Source: Micromonospora tulbaghiae (GTDB lineage: Bacteria > Actinomycetota > Actinomycetes > Mycobacteriales > Micromonosporaceae). From it: a stretch of 64,000 bases of DNA. This document shows, piece after piece, positions 24,362 to 32,706 of this stretch. The stretch is from assembly GCF_900091605.1 (NCBI RefSeq), contig NZ_FMCQ01000010.1, positions 124,001-188,000 of the forward strand. The letters are read 5' to 3'. Every line of letters begins with the position of its first letter. Position 1 is the first letter of the stretch. Below the pieces are notes generated by a model. That model was not told the origin of the DNA. It did not search any database and saw only the letters and a list, made by a program, of their open reading frames with translations. The position numbers and the translations under genes were made by a program.

Positions 24362-25711
24362 TCAGGCACCGAGGTGGTGCCGCAGCATCGCCGCCGCCGC
24401 ACCCGGATGGTCGCCGGCGAGCAGCCCCGCGGCGGCCAGCACGTAGTCCACGTCGACGACCGGCCGGGCCGACCGCGGCAACGCCCACCCACCCGCGTGA
24501 TCGGTCAGCACCGCGTCGAGCACCGCCGCCGCGTCGCCCGGCTCGGCGTGCCGCAGCACCCCACCGGAACCGACGAGCAGCTTCACCTCCCGCAGGTCCC
24601 GCCCGGCCCGCTCCCCCGTCGCCGCGCCCCGGGCGTGCCGCCGCAACGCCACGGTCGCCGCCAGCGCCGCGATGCGCCGGTCCACGGCCCGCTGCGCGTC
24701 ACCGGCGGGCAGGAACCCCGGATCGGCGGCCCGCACCGCCGCCGCGGCCGCCAGCTCCGGCTCGTCGGCCGGGTCGAGAAGCCGCTCCTCGACCGCCGCG
24801 CGCACCACACCGGGCGCGCTCCACCGCATGCCCAGGTCACCCTCGACGGTACGGGCCCGCCACAGCGTTCCGGCGACCTCCTGACTCGGGCCGCTGTCGC
24901 GCTCGTCCGGCGTCAGCACCGAGTACACGTCGGTGGTGGCCCCGCCCACGTCCACCACCGCCAGATCGCCGCCGAGCGTGCCGGCGAGGACCTCCACGCC
25001 GGTGAGCACCGCATCAGGCGTCGCGGCGCGGACCAGCCGCGCGAACCGGGCACCCCGGGACAGCTTCTTGCCGCCGATGACGTGCCGCAGGAACACCTCC
25101 CGGATCGCCGCCCGCGCCGACGCCGGCTCCAGCACCCCGATGCGGGGCAGCACGTTGCCCGCCACCGTCACCGGCACCCCCGCGCCCGCCAGCAGCGCGT
25201 GCAGGTCGTCACGCACGTCGGCGTTGCCGGCGAGGACAACCGGCACCCGGAACCGGGCCTTCGCCAGCCGCGTCGCGTTGTGCGCCACCGTGTCCGCGTC
25301 GCCACCGTCGGTGCCGCCCACCAGCAGCACCACGTCCGGGCGGGCCGCCCGCAACGCCGCCACATCCGCCCCCGACAGCCGCCCGGCGGCCACGTGCACC
25401 ACGTTCGCGCCCGCCGACAGGCCGACCCGCCGGCCCGCCTGAGCGGTCACCAGCGGCTCGTAGCCGATCACCGCCAGGCGCAACCCACCCCCGGCCGACG
25501 AACACACGTACCAGGGCACCTCGGCGACCCCGGCCGACGCGGTGGCCGCGCCGACCGCGGCATCCAGCCCGTGCAGCACATCGGTGCCCACAGTGGTGGG
25601 CGCGGACGCCGCCGCCAGCAGCCGGCCGCCGTCGAGGTCGACCACCGCCGCCTTCGTGTACGTCGACCCGACGTCCGCGCAGACGACGGCGCGCAACATC
25701 GGCTCGCTCAC
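24362..25711 (-). CDS. MutL/GlmL family ASKHA ATPase, probable reactivase for the B12-dependent aminomutase
   Basis: The 449-residue protein has the two phosphate motifs of the ASKHA ATPase fold, DVGSTYTKAAVVD near the N-terminus and VVDVGGATTDVYSV in the centre, plus LLVGGTDGGD, as in GlmL/MutL of clostridial B12-dependent mutase operons. Relatives are thought to act as chaperones that reactivate or reload coenzyme B12. It is the last gene of the kdd-amidohydrolase-kamD-kamE-kal operon, so lysine 5,6-aminomutase is the probable client. The GTG at 25711 overlaps the kal stop as GTGA; the ATG at 25699 is an alternative. It is unrelated to the mismatch-repair MutL despite the name. Confidence 0.9.
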   Translation of the reverse strand: MSEPMLRAVVCADVGSTYTKAAVVDLDGGRLLAAASAPTTVGTDVLHGLDAAVGAATASAGVAEVPWYVCSSAGGGLRLAVIGYEPLVTAQAGRRVGLSAGANVVHVAAGRLSGADVAALRAARPDVVLLVGGTDGGDADTVAHNATRLAKARFRVPVVLAGNADVRDDLHALLAGAGVPVTVAGNVLPRIGVLEPASARAAIREVFLRHVIGGKKLSRGARFARLVRAATPDAVLTGVEVLAGTLGGDLAVVDVGGATTDVYSVLTPDERDSGPSQEVAGTLWRARTVEGDLGMRWSAPGVVRAAVEERLLDPADEPELAAAAAVRAADPGFLPAGDAQRAVDRRIAALAATVALRRHARGAATGERAGRDLREVKLLVGSGGVLRHAEPGDAAAVLDAVLTDHAGGWALPRSARPVVDVDYVLAAAGLLAGDHPGAAAAMLRHHLGA

Positions 25712-26100
25712 GCCGACGGCGGTACGACCGCCGTGCCGGTCGCGGTGACCGCCACGATCGGCTCGTCGAGCACCTCGGCGGCCGACTCGCCCTTGTCCGG
25801 CCGGCCCCGGCACACCACCGTCGCGGCGAAGTCGATCGTGCGGCTGCGCGTGCCCACCCGGGTCACCGTCGCCGTCACCTCCAGCACGTCACCGGCCTTC
25901 ATCGGCGCCCGGAACTGCACATCCGAGTACGAGGCGAACAACCCCTCGTCGCCGTCGGTGCGGATGCACACCTCGGTGGCCACGTCACCGAACAACCCCA
26001 ACGCGTACGCCCCGTCGACCAGGTTGCCCGCGTAGTGGGCGTGGGAGTACGGCACGTACCGGCGGTGGACGACTGTGAGACCGACACGCGGATCGCTCAT
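25708..26100 (-). CDS. kal: 3-aminobutyryl-CoA ammonia-lyase (hotdog fold)
   Basis: The 130-residue hotdog-fold protein resembles the Kal family: YVPYSHAHYAGNLVDGAYALGLFGDV near the start, in which a conserved Tyr/His-rich loop sits before the central helix, and later VQFRAPMKAGDVLEV. Kal removes ammonia from L-3-aminobutyryl-CoA to give crotonyl-CoA in lysine fermentation. It is coupled to kamE (ATGA overlap) and to the MutL-type gene, and this context is the main reason for preferring Kal over a generic acyl-CoA thioesterase. Confidence 0.85.
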   Translation of the reverse strand: MSDPRVGLTVVHRRYVPYSHAHYAGNLVDGAYALGLFGDVATEVCIRTDGDEGLFASYSDVQFRAPMKAGDVLEVTATVTRVGTRSRTIDFAATVVCRGRPDKGESAAEVLDEPIVAVTATGTAVVPPSA

Positions 26101-26852
26101 GGGGTGTTCGCCTTCCTGGAAGTGATCAAAGCGTGGACGAGGTAACTGGCGACCTCACCCGGAGTGGTGCCACGGCCGAAGATCCGATCCACGCCCAGCT
26201 CGCCGGTCATCGTCTCGTCGAACCGCGGCCCGCCGACGATCAGCAGCGGCCGGCGCCCGGCCGGCATCGCCTCCCGGAACGCCGCCGACATCTCCCGCGT
26301 GTTGTGCAGGTGCGCGTCGCGCTGCGTCACCACCTGCGACACCAGCACCGCGTCGGCGCGTTCCCGCCGAGCCGCCTCGACCAGCTCCGGCACACTCACC
26401 TGCGCGCCCAGGTTCGTGACCTTCAGCTCCCGGTAGTACTCCAGGCCCTTCTCCCCGGCGATGCCCTTGACGTTGAGGATCGCGTCGATGCCCACCGTGT
26501 GCGCGTCCGTGCCGATGCACGCGCCCACCACCGACAGCTTGCGGCGCAGCCGCCGCTTCACCACCGCGTTGACCTCCTTGGCCGACAGCAGCGGATAGTC
26601 ACGCTCCACCACCTGCACCTTCGCCAGGTCCACCAGGTGGTTCACCCGCCCGTACACCACGAAGAACGTGAACCCGTCGCCGATGGGCTTGGCGTGCACC
26701 AGCATCGCCGGATCCATGCCCATCTTGTTCGCGAGCTGCACCGCCGCGCCCTCGGCCCGCTTGTCGTGCGGAACCGGCAACGTGAACGACACCTGCACCA
26801 TGCCGTCACCGGTGGTGTCCCCGTACGGCCGCACGATCGTCTTCTCGCTCAC
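26097..26852 (-). CDS. kamE: Lysine 5,6-aminomutase beta subunit (B12-binding)
   Basis: The 251-residue subunit contains the base-off cobalamin signature D-x-H-x-x-G at Asp116-Ala-His118-Thr-Val-Gly121, followed by NVKG with Lys129, equivalent to the lysine that holds PLP in the clostridial enzyme. The Rossmann B12 domain continues to the C-terminus with VLVSQVVTQRDAHLHN and LLIVGGPRF. With KamD it moves the 6-amino group of beta-lysine to carbon 5, giving 3,5-diaminohexanoate. Start and stop overlap the neighbours as ATGA. It needs adenosylcobalamin and PLP. Confidence 0.97.
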   Translation of the reverse strand: MSEKTIVRPYGDTTGDGMVQVSFTLPVPHDKRAEGAAVQLANKMGMDPAMLVHAKPIGDGFTFFVVYGRVNHLVDLAKVQVVERDYPLLSAKEVNAVVKRRLRRKLSVVGACIGTDAHTVGIDAILNVKGIAGEKGLEYYRELKVTNLGAQVSVPELVEAARRERADAVLVSQVVTQRDAHLHNTREMSAAFREAMPAGRRPLLIVGGPRFDETMTGELGVDRIFGRGTTPGEVASYLVHALITSRKANTP

Positions 26853-28408
26853 AGGGGCTGCTCCAGGATCTCGGTGGCCGGGTTGTAGTAGTCCGCCTCG
26901 TGCCGCGCCACCCCGGAAAGGCCCTTGCCCCGGTCCGCCGGCCGCTTCATGATCCCGAACGTGCCCTCGGCGATCGCCGTCAGCAACGACTGGTCACCGA
27001 TGCGCTCCAGCAGGTCCACCGCCTCACCCAGCACCCGGTGCGCCCGCTGCTGGATGAACCCGCCCGGCGCCGGCACGAAGTCCTCGTGCAACCCGCCCGC
27101 CGCGCCCAGCACGTACCGCACGTTCTGCAGGGCGACGTCCCGGTCCGACAGCCACGGCGTCACCACCGCCTCGGTCATCATCCCGACCAGCAGGATCCCC
27201 TGCCCGGTCATCGTGCCCACCAGGTTGAAGAACCCGTCCAGCAGGTTGCCCCGGAACACGTCACCGGTCATGTGCTTCGTCGGCGGCATCCACTTCAACG
27301 GCGCGTCCGGGAACAACTCCCGCGCCAGCAACGCGTGCGCCAGCTCCAACCGCAACGACTCCGGCACATCCGGGTTGATCTCGAACGCGTGCCCCAGCCC
27401 CAGCTGCCAGTCCGCCAGCCCCGCCTCGTGCGCGAAGAACTCGTTGAGCAGCTGCGACACCGTCACCGTGTGCGCCTCGTCCACCGCGTCCGCGGTGGTC
27501 AGGTAGTTGTCCTCACCGGTGTTGATGATGATCCCCGCCCGCGCGTGCACCTGCCGCGAGAACCGCTGGTCCACGAACGTGCGGATCGGGTTGATGTCAC
27601 GGAACAGGATCCCGTACATCGAGTCGTTGAGCATCATGTCCAGACGCTCCAGGCCGGCCAGCGTCGCCATCTCCGGCATGCACAGACCCGACGCGTAGTT
27701 CGTCAACCGCACGTACCGGCCCAGCTCCCGCGACGTCTCGTCCAGCGCCGCCCGCATCAACCGGAAGTTCTCCTGCGTCGCGTACGTGCCCGCGAACCCC
27801 TCCCGGGTCGCACCCTCCGGCACGTAGTCCAGCAGCGACTGCCCCGTCGACCGGATCACCGCGATCACGTCCGCGCCGGCCCGCGCCGCCGCCTGCGCCT
27901 GCGGGATGTCCTCGTAGATGTCACCCGTCGCCACGATCAGATAGATCCACGGCCGCCGCTCCGGATCGCCGAACCGCTTCACCAGCCGGTCCCGCTCCGC
28001 GCGCCGCCTGTCGATCGCCCGGACCCCCGCCGCCACCGCCTTACGCGACGCCCGCCGCGCAGCCGTCGCCGCCTTCCCCGACGGCTGCCCGAACCGCACC
28101 GACCCGGCCGCCGCCTTCTGCGCCAGCAACGTCACATCCGCGATGTCCTCACGGACCAGCGCGTCGAACACCGGCGCCGCCACCCCGTGCCCCAGCCCCA
28201 CGTCCGCGACCACCGCGTCCACGAGCCGGTTCACCCACGGAATGCCGTCCGGGTCCGCGCCGGTCACCCCGGCCAGCCGCAGCACCGCCCGCTCCACCGA
28301 CACCGTGGTGTGGCTGCGCGCCAGATCCACCACCGGCTGCCCGGCCCGGCGCGCCAACTCCCGCGCCCGCGCCACCAGCGCCGGATCCAGCCCAAGCTTC
28401 CCTGTCAC
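26849..28408 (-). CDS. kamD: Lysine 5,6-aminomutase alpha subunit
   Basis: The 519-residue subunit matches KamD along its length: an N-terminal helical segment, the TIM-barrel core with YLIVATGDIYEDIPQA, VIRSTGQSLLDYVPEGAT, LTNYASGLCMPE and LNDSMYGILFRDIN, and the C-terminal MKRPADRGKGL. It houses the PLP and substrate pocket over which the KamE cobalamin domain closes. Its length equals that of clostridial KamD, and no key segment is missing. The ATG at 28408 overlaps the amidohydrolase stop. Confidence 0.97.
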   Translation of the reverse strand: MTGKLGLDPALVARARELARRAGQPVVDLARSHTTVSVERAVLRLAGVTGADPDGIPWVNRLVDAVVADVGLGHGVAAPVFDALVREDIADVTLLAQKAAAGSVRFGQPSGKAATAARRASRKAVAAGVRAIDRRRAERDRLVKRFGDPERRPWIYLIVATGDIYEDIPQAQAAARAGADVIAVIRSTGQSLLDYVPEGATREGFAGTYATQENFRLMRAALDETSRELGRYVRLTNYASGLCMPEMATLAGLERLDMMLNDSMYGILFRDINPIRTFVDQRFSRQVHARAGIIINTGEDNYLTTADAVDEAHTVTVSQLLNEFFAHEAGLADWQLGLGHAFEINPDVPESLRLELAHALLARELFPDAPLKWMPPTKHMTGDVFRGNLLDGFFNLVGTMTGQGILLVGMMTEAVVTPWLSDRDVALQNVRYVLGAAGGLHEDFVPAPGGFIQQRAHRVLGEAVDLLERIGDQSLLTAIAEGTFGIMKRPADRGKGLSGVARHEADYYNPATEILEQPL

Positions 28409-30027
28409 GAAGACCCTTCCTCATAGATCACGTCACCGCGCAACACGGTGGCCCGGCACACCGGCAGCGGCGTCGGATCGTCCGCGCCCCGCAACTCCGG
28501 ATCCTCGGCCAGCACCACCGGCAGCCCCCGCTCCACGCCCGCCGGGGTGTCCCACACCGCGAACGTCGCCGGCGCCCCCAACGCCAGCACACCCTCGTTG
28601 TCCAGGTGCACCGCCCGCCACCCGCCACGCGTGTGCGCCGCGAACGCCGCCCGCACACTCATCCGCTGCGCCGGGTTGTGATGCGCCGCCGCCGCCCGCA
28701 CCGACCCCCACGGATCCAGCGGCGTCACCGGCGAATCCGACCCGAACGCCAACGCCACACCGACCCCGTGCATCGCACCCATCGGATTCGACTCCAACGA
28801 CCGCGCCAACCCCAGCCGCGACTCGTACATCCGGCCCGCGCCGCCCCACAACCTGTCGAACGCCGGCTGCATCGACGCCACGATCCCGTACTCCACGAAC
28901 CCGGCGATCAGCGCCTTGCTCATGATCTCCGCGTGCTCCACCCGGTGCCGGGCCGCCCGCAACCGGTCCGTGCCCACCGTCCGCGCCGCCAGCGCGAACC
29001 CCGCAAGCACCGTCCCGATCGCCGCGTCCCCGATCGCGTGGAACCCGCCCTGCAACCCGTGCGCCGCGCAGTCCAGCAGATGATCACGCACCTGCTCCGC
29101 CGACACGTACCCGTGCCCGCACGCCCCCGCCTCACCGTCCAGGTACGCCGCCGACACGTGCGCCGTCCGCGACCCCAGCGCCCCGTCCGCGAACAGGTCA
29201 CCACCCGCGCCCACCGCGCCCAGCTCCCGGGCCTTCGCCGCACCCAGCAGCTCACCCCAGTACCCGTACACCTCCGGCACCCCGGCCCCCGAGATCGCCA
29301 GCAGCCCGGTGAAGTCCTCCTCGTCGGAGATGTCCGGACCACCGCACTCGTGCACCGCCGCGACACCCAGCGACGCCGCGTGTTCCAGGGCCCGCCGCTG
29401 CGCCGCCACCCGCTGCGCCCGCGTCACCGAGCTGAACGCCGCCGCCCGCACCACGTGATGCGCGTCGCGCCGCAGCCACCCCGACGCCTCGTACCCGGCC
29501 GCCGACACCACCTCCGGGCACGCCCCCAGCAACGCCGCCGACACCAGCGCCGAATGGATCGACGCCTGCGACAGATACACCCGCCGCCCACCGGCCGCCC
29601 GATCCAGCGCCGCCGCGTCCGGCAACGCCGGATCCGCCCAGCCGGCCGCCCGATCCAGCGCCGCCGCGTCCGGCAACGCCGGATCCGCCCAGGCCGACTC
29701 GTCCCAGCCGTGCCCCAGCACCACCGCGTCACCCGGCAGACCCGCCGCGAACGCCGACACCGCCTCCAGCAGCTCACCCGCCGACCGCACCGCCGACAGA
29801 TCCAGCCCCGACAACGCCAACCCGGTATCCGTCGCGTGCACGTGCGCGTCCACGAACGCCGGCGTCACCAGCGCACCGCCCAGCTCCACCACCCGGTCCG
29901 CCCGCGGCGCGTCCGCGCCCGTGCCCAGCCAGGCGATCCGCCCGTCGCGCACCAGCAGCGCGGTCGCGCTCGGGTCGGCCGGACAGTGCAGCACTCCGCC
30001 GCGATACAGCGTCGAGGGGTTCGTCAT
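28405..30027 (-). CDS. YtcJ-like metal-dependent amidohydrolase
   Basis: The 540-residue protein is an amidohydrolase-superfamily member of the YtcJ/AepA branch. It shows the HxH motif (His62, His64 in FVDAHVHA), metal-ligand candidates in HAIGDAAI and HRVEHAEI, and the late aspartate in FGSDSPVTP. It has no signal peptide. The ATG at 30027 is chosen; the frame extends upstream only into the kdd stop region. Its place in the lysine operon, between kdd and kamD, is not part of the clostridial pathway. Residues 113-129 and 130-146 are identical copies from a 51-bp tandem duplication. The substrate is unknown; a lactam, N-acyl or N-formyl derivative of a pathway intermediate is one possibility. 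Confidence 0.9.
   Translation of the reverse strand: MTNPSTLYRGGVLHCPADPSATALLVRDGRIAWLGTGADAPRADRVVELGGALVTPAFVDAHVHATDTGLALSGLDLSAVRSAGELLEAVSAFAAGLPGDAVVLGHGWDESAWADPALPDAAALDRAAGWADPALPDAAALDRAAGGRRVYLSQASIHSALVSAALLGACPEVVSAAGYEASGWLRRDAHHVVRAAAFSSVTRAQRVAAQRRALEHAASLGVAAVHECGGPDISDEEDFTGLLAISGAGVPEVYGYWGELLGAAKARELGAVGAGGDLFADGALGSRTAHVSAAYLDGEAGACGHGYVSAEQVRDHLLDCAAHGLQGGFHAIGDAAIGTVLAGFALAARTVGTDRLRAARHRVEHAEIMSKALIAGFVEYGIVASMQPAFDRLWGGAGRMYESRLGLARSLESNPMGAMHGVGVALAFGSDSPVTPLDPWGSVRAAAAHHNPAQRMSVRAAFAAHTRGGWRAVHLDNEGVLALGAPATFAVWDTPAGVERGLPVVLAEDPELRGADDPTPLPVCRATVLRGDVIYEEGSS
29591..29692. repeat. Perfect 51-bp in-frame tandem duplication in the amidohydrolase gene
   Basis: Bases 29591-29641 and 29642-29692 are identical over all 51 positions and together encode two copies of a 17-residue segment, WADPALPDAAALDRAAG. 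Because even synonymous positions agree, the duplication looks recent. Each unit contains a GGATCC. It keeps the frame, so the enzyme could still be active. Confidence 0.97.
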
Positions 30028-30031
30028 GGTC

Positions 30032-31093
30032 TCAGTCTGCCGCCAGACGGGCCTCGAACAGACCGCGCACCCCCGGCTCGGCACGCAACAGGTCCAGCGC
30101 CAGCGCCGCGTGCCCCGGCACGTACCCGTTGCCCACCAGCATCGTCACGTCCGCCGCCAGGCCCTCCGCGCCCAGCGCCGCCGCCGCGAAGCTCGTCGCC
30201 ATCGAGAAGAAGATCACCGTACCGCCGTCCGCCGTGGCCAGCACCGCGCCGTGCTCACACCCCGGCACGTCCACGCACACCACAGTCACGTCCGCCGGCA
30301 CACCCAGCGCCGTCGTCACCGCCGTCGACAGCCCCACCGGATCCCGCGCGTCCGCGAGCGCCACCACGTCGGCCAGCCCGGCCGCCGTCAACGCGTCCCG
30401 CTCCGAGGCCACCGGAACCACCCCGACGGTACGGGCGGCGCCGGCCCGCCGCGCCGCCGCGAGCGACAACGACCCACTCTTGCCGGCCCCGCCGATCACC
30501 GCCACCGCCACCGGACGCGGATCACCCTCGCGGGACCGCCGCGCCACCTGCTCGGCCACCACCCGCGCCGTCAACGCCGGCGCCCCGCACACGTCCAGCA
30601 CCGCGAGCGACAACTCGGGGTGCAGGTCCGGCGGCAGCACCGCCGCGATCGACCGGGCGAACAGGATCGCGTGCCCGTCGCACGGCACCTGCTCGCTGCG
30701 CCCGTCCCAGCGGGCCAGCCCGTCGGTGATCGTCAGCGGCGTCAGCGTCAGCGACACGAGCGTCGCCACCCGGTCACCAGCCTTCAGCCCCAGCGGCGAC
30801 CGGCGGCCCGCCTCCTCGACCGTGCCGATCAGCATGCCGCCCGAACCGGTCACCGGGTTCTGCATCTTCCCCCGGGTCGACACGATCTCCAGCACCTCGG
30901 CGCGGACCTTGTCCCCGTCGCCGCCGTGCTTCTCCGCCAGCTGCCGGAAACTCGCCGCGTCCAGGTTCAGCCGCTCGACCCGGATCCGCACCTCGTTCGC
31001 CGCGATCCGCGGGTCCGGGTCCAGCCGCCAGGCCGCCTGCGGGAGCACCCCCGCCGGCTCCACGACTCGGTGCAGGCCCACCGGTGACGTCAC
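30032..31093 (-). CDS. kdd: L-erythro-3,5-diaminohexanoate dehydrogenase
   Basis: The 353-residue protein resembles Kdd. It is an alcohol-dehydrogenase-like oxidoreductase with a GroES-like N-terminal half and a Rossmann half containing VIGGAGKSGSLSLAAAR for NAD. The segment RGKMQNPVTGSGGMLIGTV and the later VDVPGCEHGAVL are typical of the family. It oxidatively deaminates 3,5-diaminohexanoate to 5-amino-3-oxohexanoate. It is the first gene of the minus-strand lysine operon, and the GTG start at 31093 is 143 bp from divergent kamA. Identification rests on both sequence and context. Confidence 0.92.
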   Translation of the reverse strand: MTSPVGLHRVVEPAGVLPQAAWRLDPDPRIAANEVRIRVERLNLDAASFRQLAEKHGGDGDKVRAEVLEIVSTRGKMQNPVTGSGGMLIGTVEEAGRRSPLGLKAGDRVATLVSLTLTPLTITDGLARWDGRSEQVPCDGHAILFARSIAAVLPPDLHPELSLAVLDVCGAPALTARVVAEQVARRSREGDPRPVAVAVIGGAGKSGSLSLAAARRAGAARTVGVVPVASERDALTAAGLADVVALADARDPVGLSTAVTTALGVPADVTVVCVDVPGCEHGAVLATADGGTVIFFSMATSFAAAALGAEGLAADVTMLVGNGYVPGHAALALDLLRAEPGVRGLFEARLAAD

Positions 31094-31236
31094 GCCGACC
31101 CCCTATGTCCAGCCGCCCGAACCCCCGGCCAGGGGTCGCGTCGCGGGAAAACTTACGGCAGACTAATTTCTTCACCGCAGATTTTCCAGTAGCCTTCGCA
31201 ACCGTTGATCAACCCGCACAGTGACGAGGAGGGGCC
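31094..31236. promoter_or_regulatory. Divergent control region of kdd operon and kamA
   Basis: This 143-bp region is distinctly AT-richer than the flanks. It contains separated inverted arms GGAAAA (31146-31151) and TTTTCC (31182-31187), two similar direct motifs CGGCAGACT and CCGCAGATT, and a 10-bp palindrome GTTGATCAAC at 31204-31213. These could serve a regulator such as the Lrp/AsnC protein encoded at 33606-34118. No cobalamin riboswitch is evident. kamA has a good GAGGAGGGG ribosome-binding site here. Confidence 0.55.
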
Positions 31237-32643
31237 GTGACCCAGACCCAACCGGTGGAGACCATCCCGACGCCCCGCCACGCGCCGGCCACCGTCCCGG
31301 CCGCCGGACAGCCCTACGAATACCGCCGCGCGCCCCTCGTCGAACCCGACTGGACCCGCTTCCCCGGCTGGCGCCACATCACCCGCGACCAGTGGGAGAG
31401 CGCCCAGTGGCAGCGGGTCAACTGCGTCAAGAACATCAAGCAGCTCCGCGCCGTCCTCGGCGACACCGTCGACGAGACCTTCTACGCCGACCTGGAGGCC
31501 GACCAGAAGGCCCTGGCCACCATGTCCATGCTGGTGCCGCCGCAGATGCTCAACACCATGGTGCCGCATCAGCCGATGAGCACCGAGGCGCTGCTCGCCG
31601 ACCCGATCCGCCGCTACATGATCCCGGTCGCCTCCGACCGGCGCACCGACTGGCCCTCACACCCGTACGCCAGCCGCGACAGCCTCCACGAACACGACAT
31701 GTGGGTCGCCGAGGGCCTCACCCACCGCTACCCCACCAAGGTCCTCGCCGAGCTGCTCTCCACCTGCCCGCAGTACTGCGGCCACTGCACCCGCATGGAC
31801 CTCGTCGGCAACTCCACCCCCGCCGTCGACAAGCTCAAGCTCACCCTCAAGCCCGTCGACCGCTACGACGCCCACATCACCTACCTCAAGGCCCACCCCG
31901 GCGTACGCGACGTGGTGGTCTCCGGTGGCGACGTCGCCAACGTGCCGTGGCGCAACCTCGAGTCGTACCTGATGCGGCTGCTGGAGATCGAGACGATCCG
32001 CGACATCCGGCTCGCCACCAAGGCGCTCATGGGCCTGCCCCAGCACTGGCTCCAGCCCGACGTGGTCGAGGGCCTCGAACGGGTCGCCCGCACCGCCGCC
32101 CGCCGCGGCGTCAACCTGGCCATCCACACCCACGTCAACCACGCCCAGTCGCTGACCCCGCTCGTCGCCAAGGCCGCCCAGACCGCGCTCGACGTCGGCG
32201 TACGCGACGTCCGCAACCAGGGCGTGCTCATGCGCGGCGTCAACGCCACCAGCGCCGACCTGCTCGACCTCTGCTTCGCGCTCCAGGGCGAGGCGGGCAT
32301 CCTGCCGTACTACTTCTACATGTGCGACATGATCCCCAACGCCGAGCACTGGCGCGTCCCCGTCTGGCACGCCCAGCAGCTCCAGCACGACATCATGGGC
32401 TACCTGCCCGGCTACGCCACCCCGCGGATCGTCTGCGACGTGCCGTTCGTCGGCAAGCGCTGGGTGCACATGCTCACCGACTACGACCGTGAGCGCGGCA
32501 TCTCCTACTGGACGAAGAACTACCGCACCTCGATCGAATCGGCCGACCTGGAGGCGCTGAACAAGCGCTACGCCTACTACGACCCGATCGATATGCTGCC
32601 CGAGGCCGGCCAGGCCTGGTGGCTCGCGCACCGCGACGACTGA
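31237..32643 (+). CDS. kamA: L-lysine 2,3-aminomutase (radical SAM, PLP)
   Basis: The 468-residue enzyme has the radical-SAM CxxxCxxC as Cys177, Cys181 and Cys184, and converts lysine to beta-lysine, the first step of the pathway. The two aspartates that hold the lysine side-chain amine in the clostridial enzyme appear conserved, Asp364 (YMCD) and Asp401 (VCD). The glycine-rich PLP loop normally reading PGGGGK is instead PFVGK, with Lys407 as the presumed PLP lysine, and is one residue shorter. The N-terminus is about 50 residues longer than in the clostridial protein. The GTG at 31237 has a strong ribosome-binding site. It is divergent from the other pathway genes and ends at a hairpin terminator. 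Confidence 0.95.
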   Translation: MTQTQPVETIPTPRHAPATVPAAGQPYEYRRAPLVEPDWTRFPGWRHITRDQWESAQWQRVNCVKNIKQLRAVLGDTVDETFYADLEADQKALATMSMLVPPQMLNTMVPHQPMSTEALLADPIRRYMIPVASDRRTDWPSHPYASRDSLHEHDMWVAEGLTHRYPTKVLAELLSTCPQYCGHCTRMDLVGNSTPAVDKLKLTLKPVDRYDAHITYLKAHPGVRDVVVSGGDVANVPWRNLESYLMRLLEIETIRDIRLATKALMGLPQHWLQPDVVEGLERVARTAARRGVNLAIHTHVNHAQSLTPLVAKAAQTALDVGVRDVRNQGVLMRGVNATSADLLDLCFALQGEAGILPYYFYMCDMIPNAEHWRVPVWHAQQLQHDIMGYLPGYATPRIVCDVPFVGKRWVHMLTDYDRERGISYWTKNYRTSIESADLEALNKRYAYYDPIDMLPEAGQAWWLAHRDD

Positions 32644-32662
32644 TCCCGGCCCCAGCGCCACG

Positions 32663-32698
32663 ACGGCGGGCCACCTCTGCGATGAGGTGGCCCGCCGT
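32663..32698. terminator. Terminator between kamA and csbD
   Basis: A perfect 15-bp stem (32663-32677 and 32684-32698) with a six-base loop lies 19 bp after the kamA stop and 9 bp beyond the csbD stop on the other strand, serving both convergent genes. Confidence 0.9.
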
Positions 32699-32706
32699 TC
32701 GCGTAC

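Noticed and set aside
25708..26100. Reading this hotdog protein as a generic thioesterase
   Set aside because: It is embedded by overlapping stops and starts between kamE and the MutL-type gene, and its Tyr/His-rich loop fits the ammonia-lyase of lysine fermentation better.
31094..31236. Cobalamin riboswitch upstream of the B12-dependent operon
   Set aside because: The region is only 143 bp and shared by two promoters, and no B12-box sequence or multi-stem layout was found.
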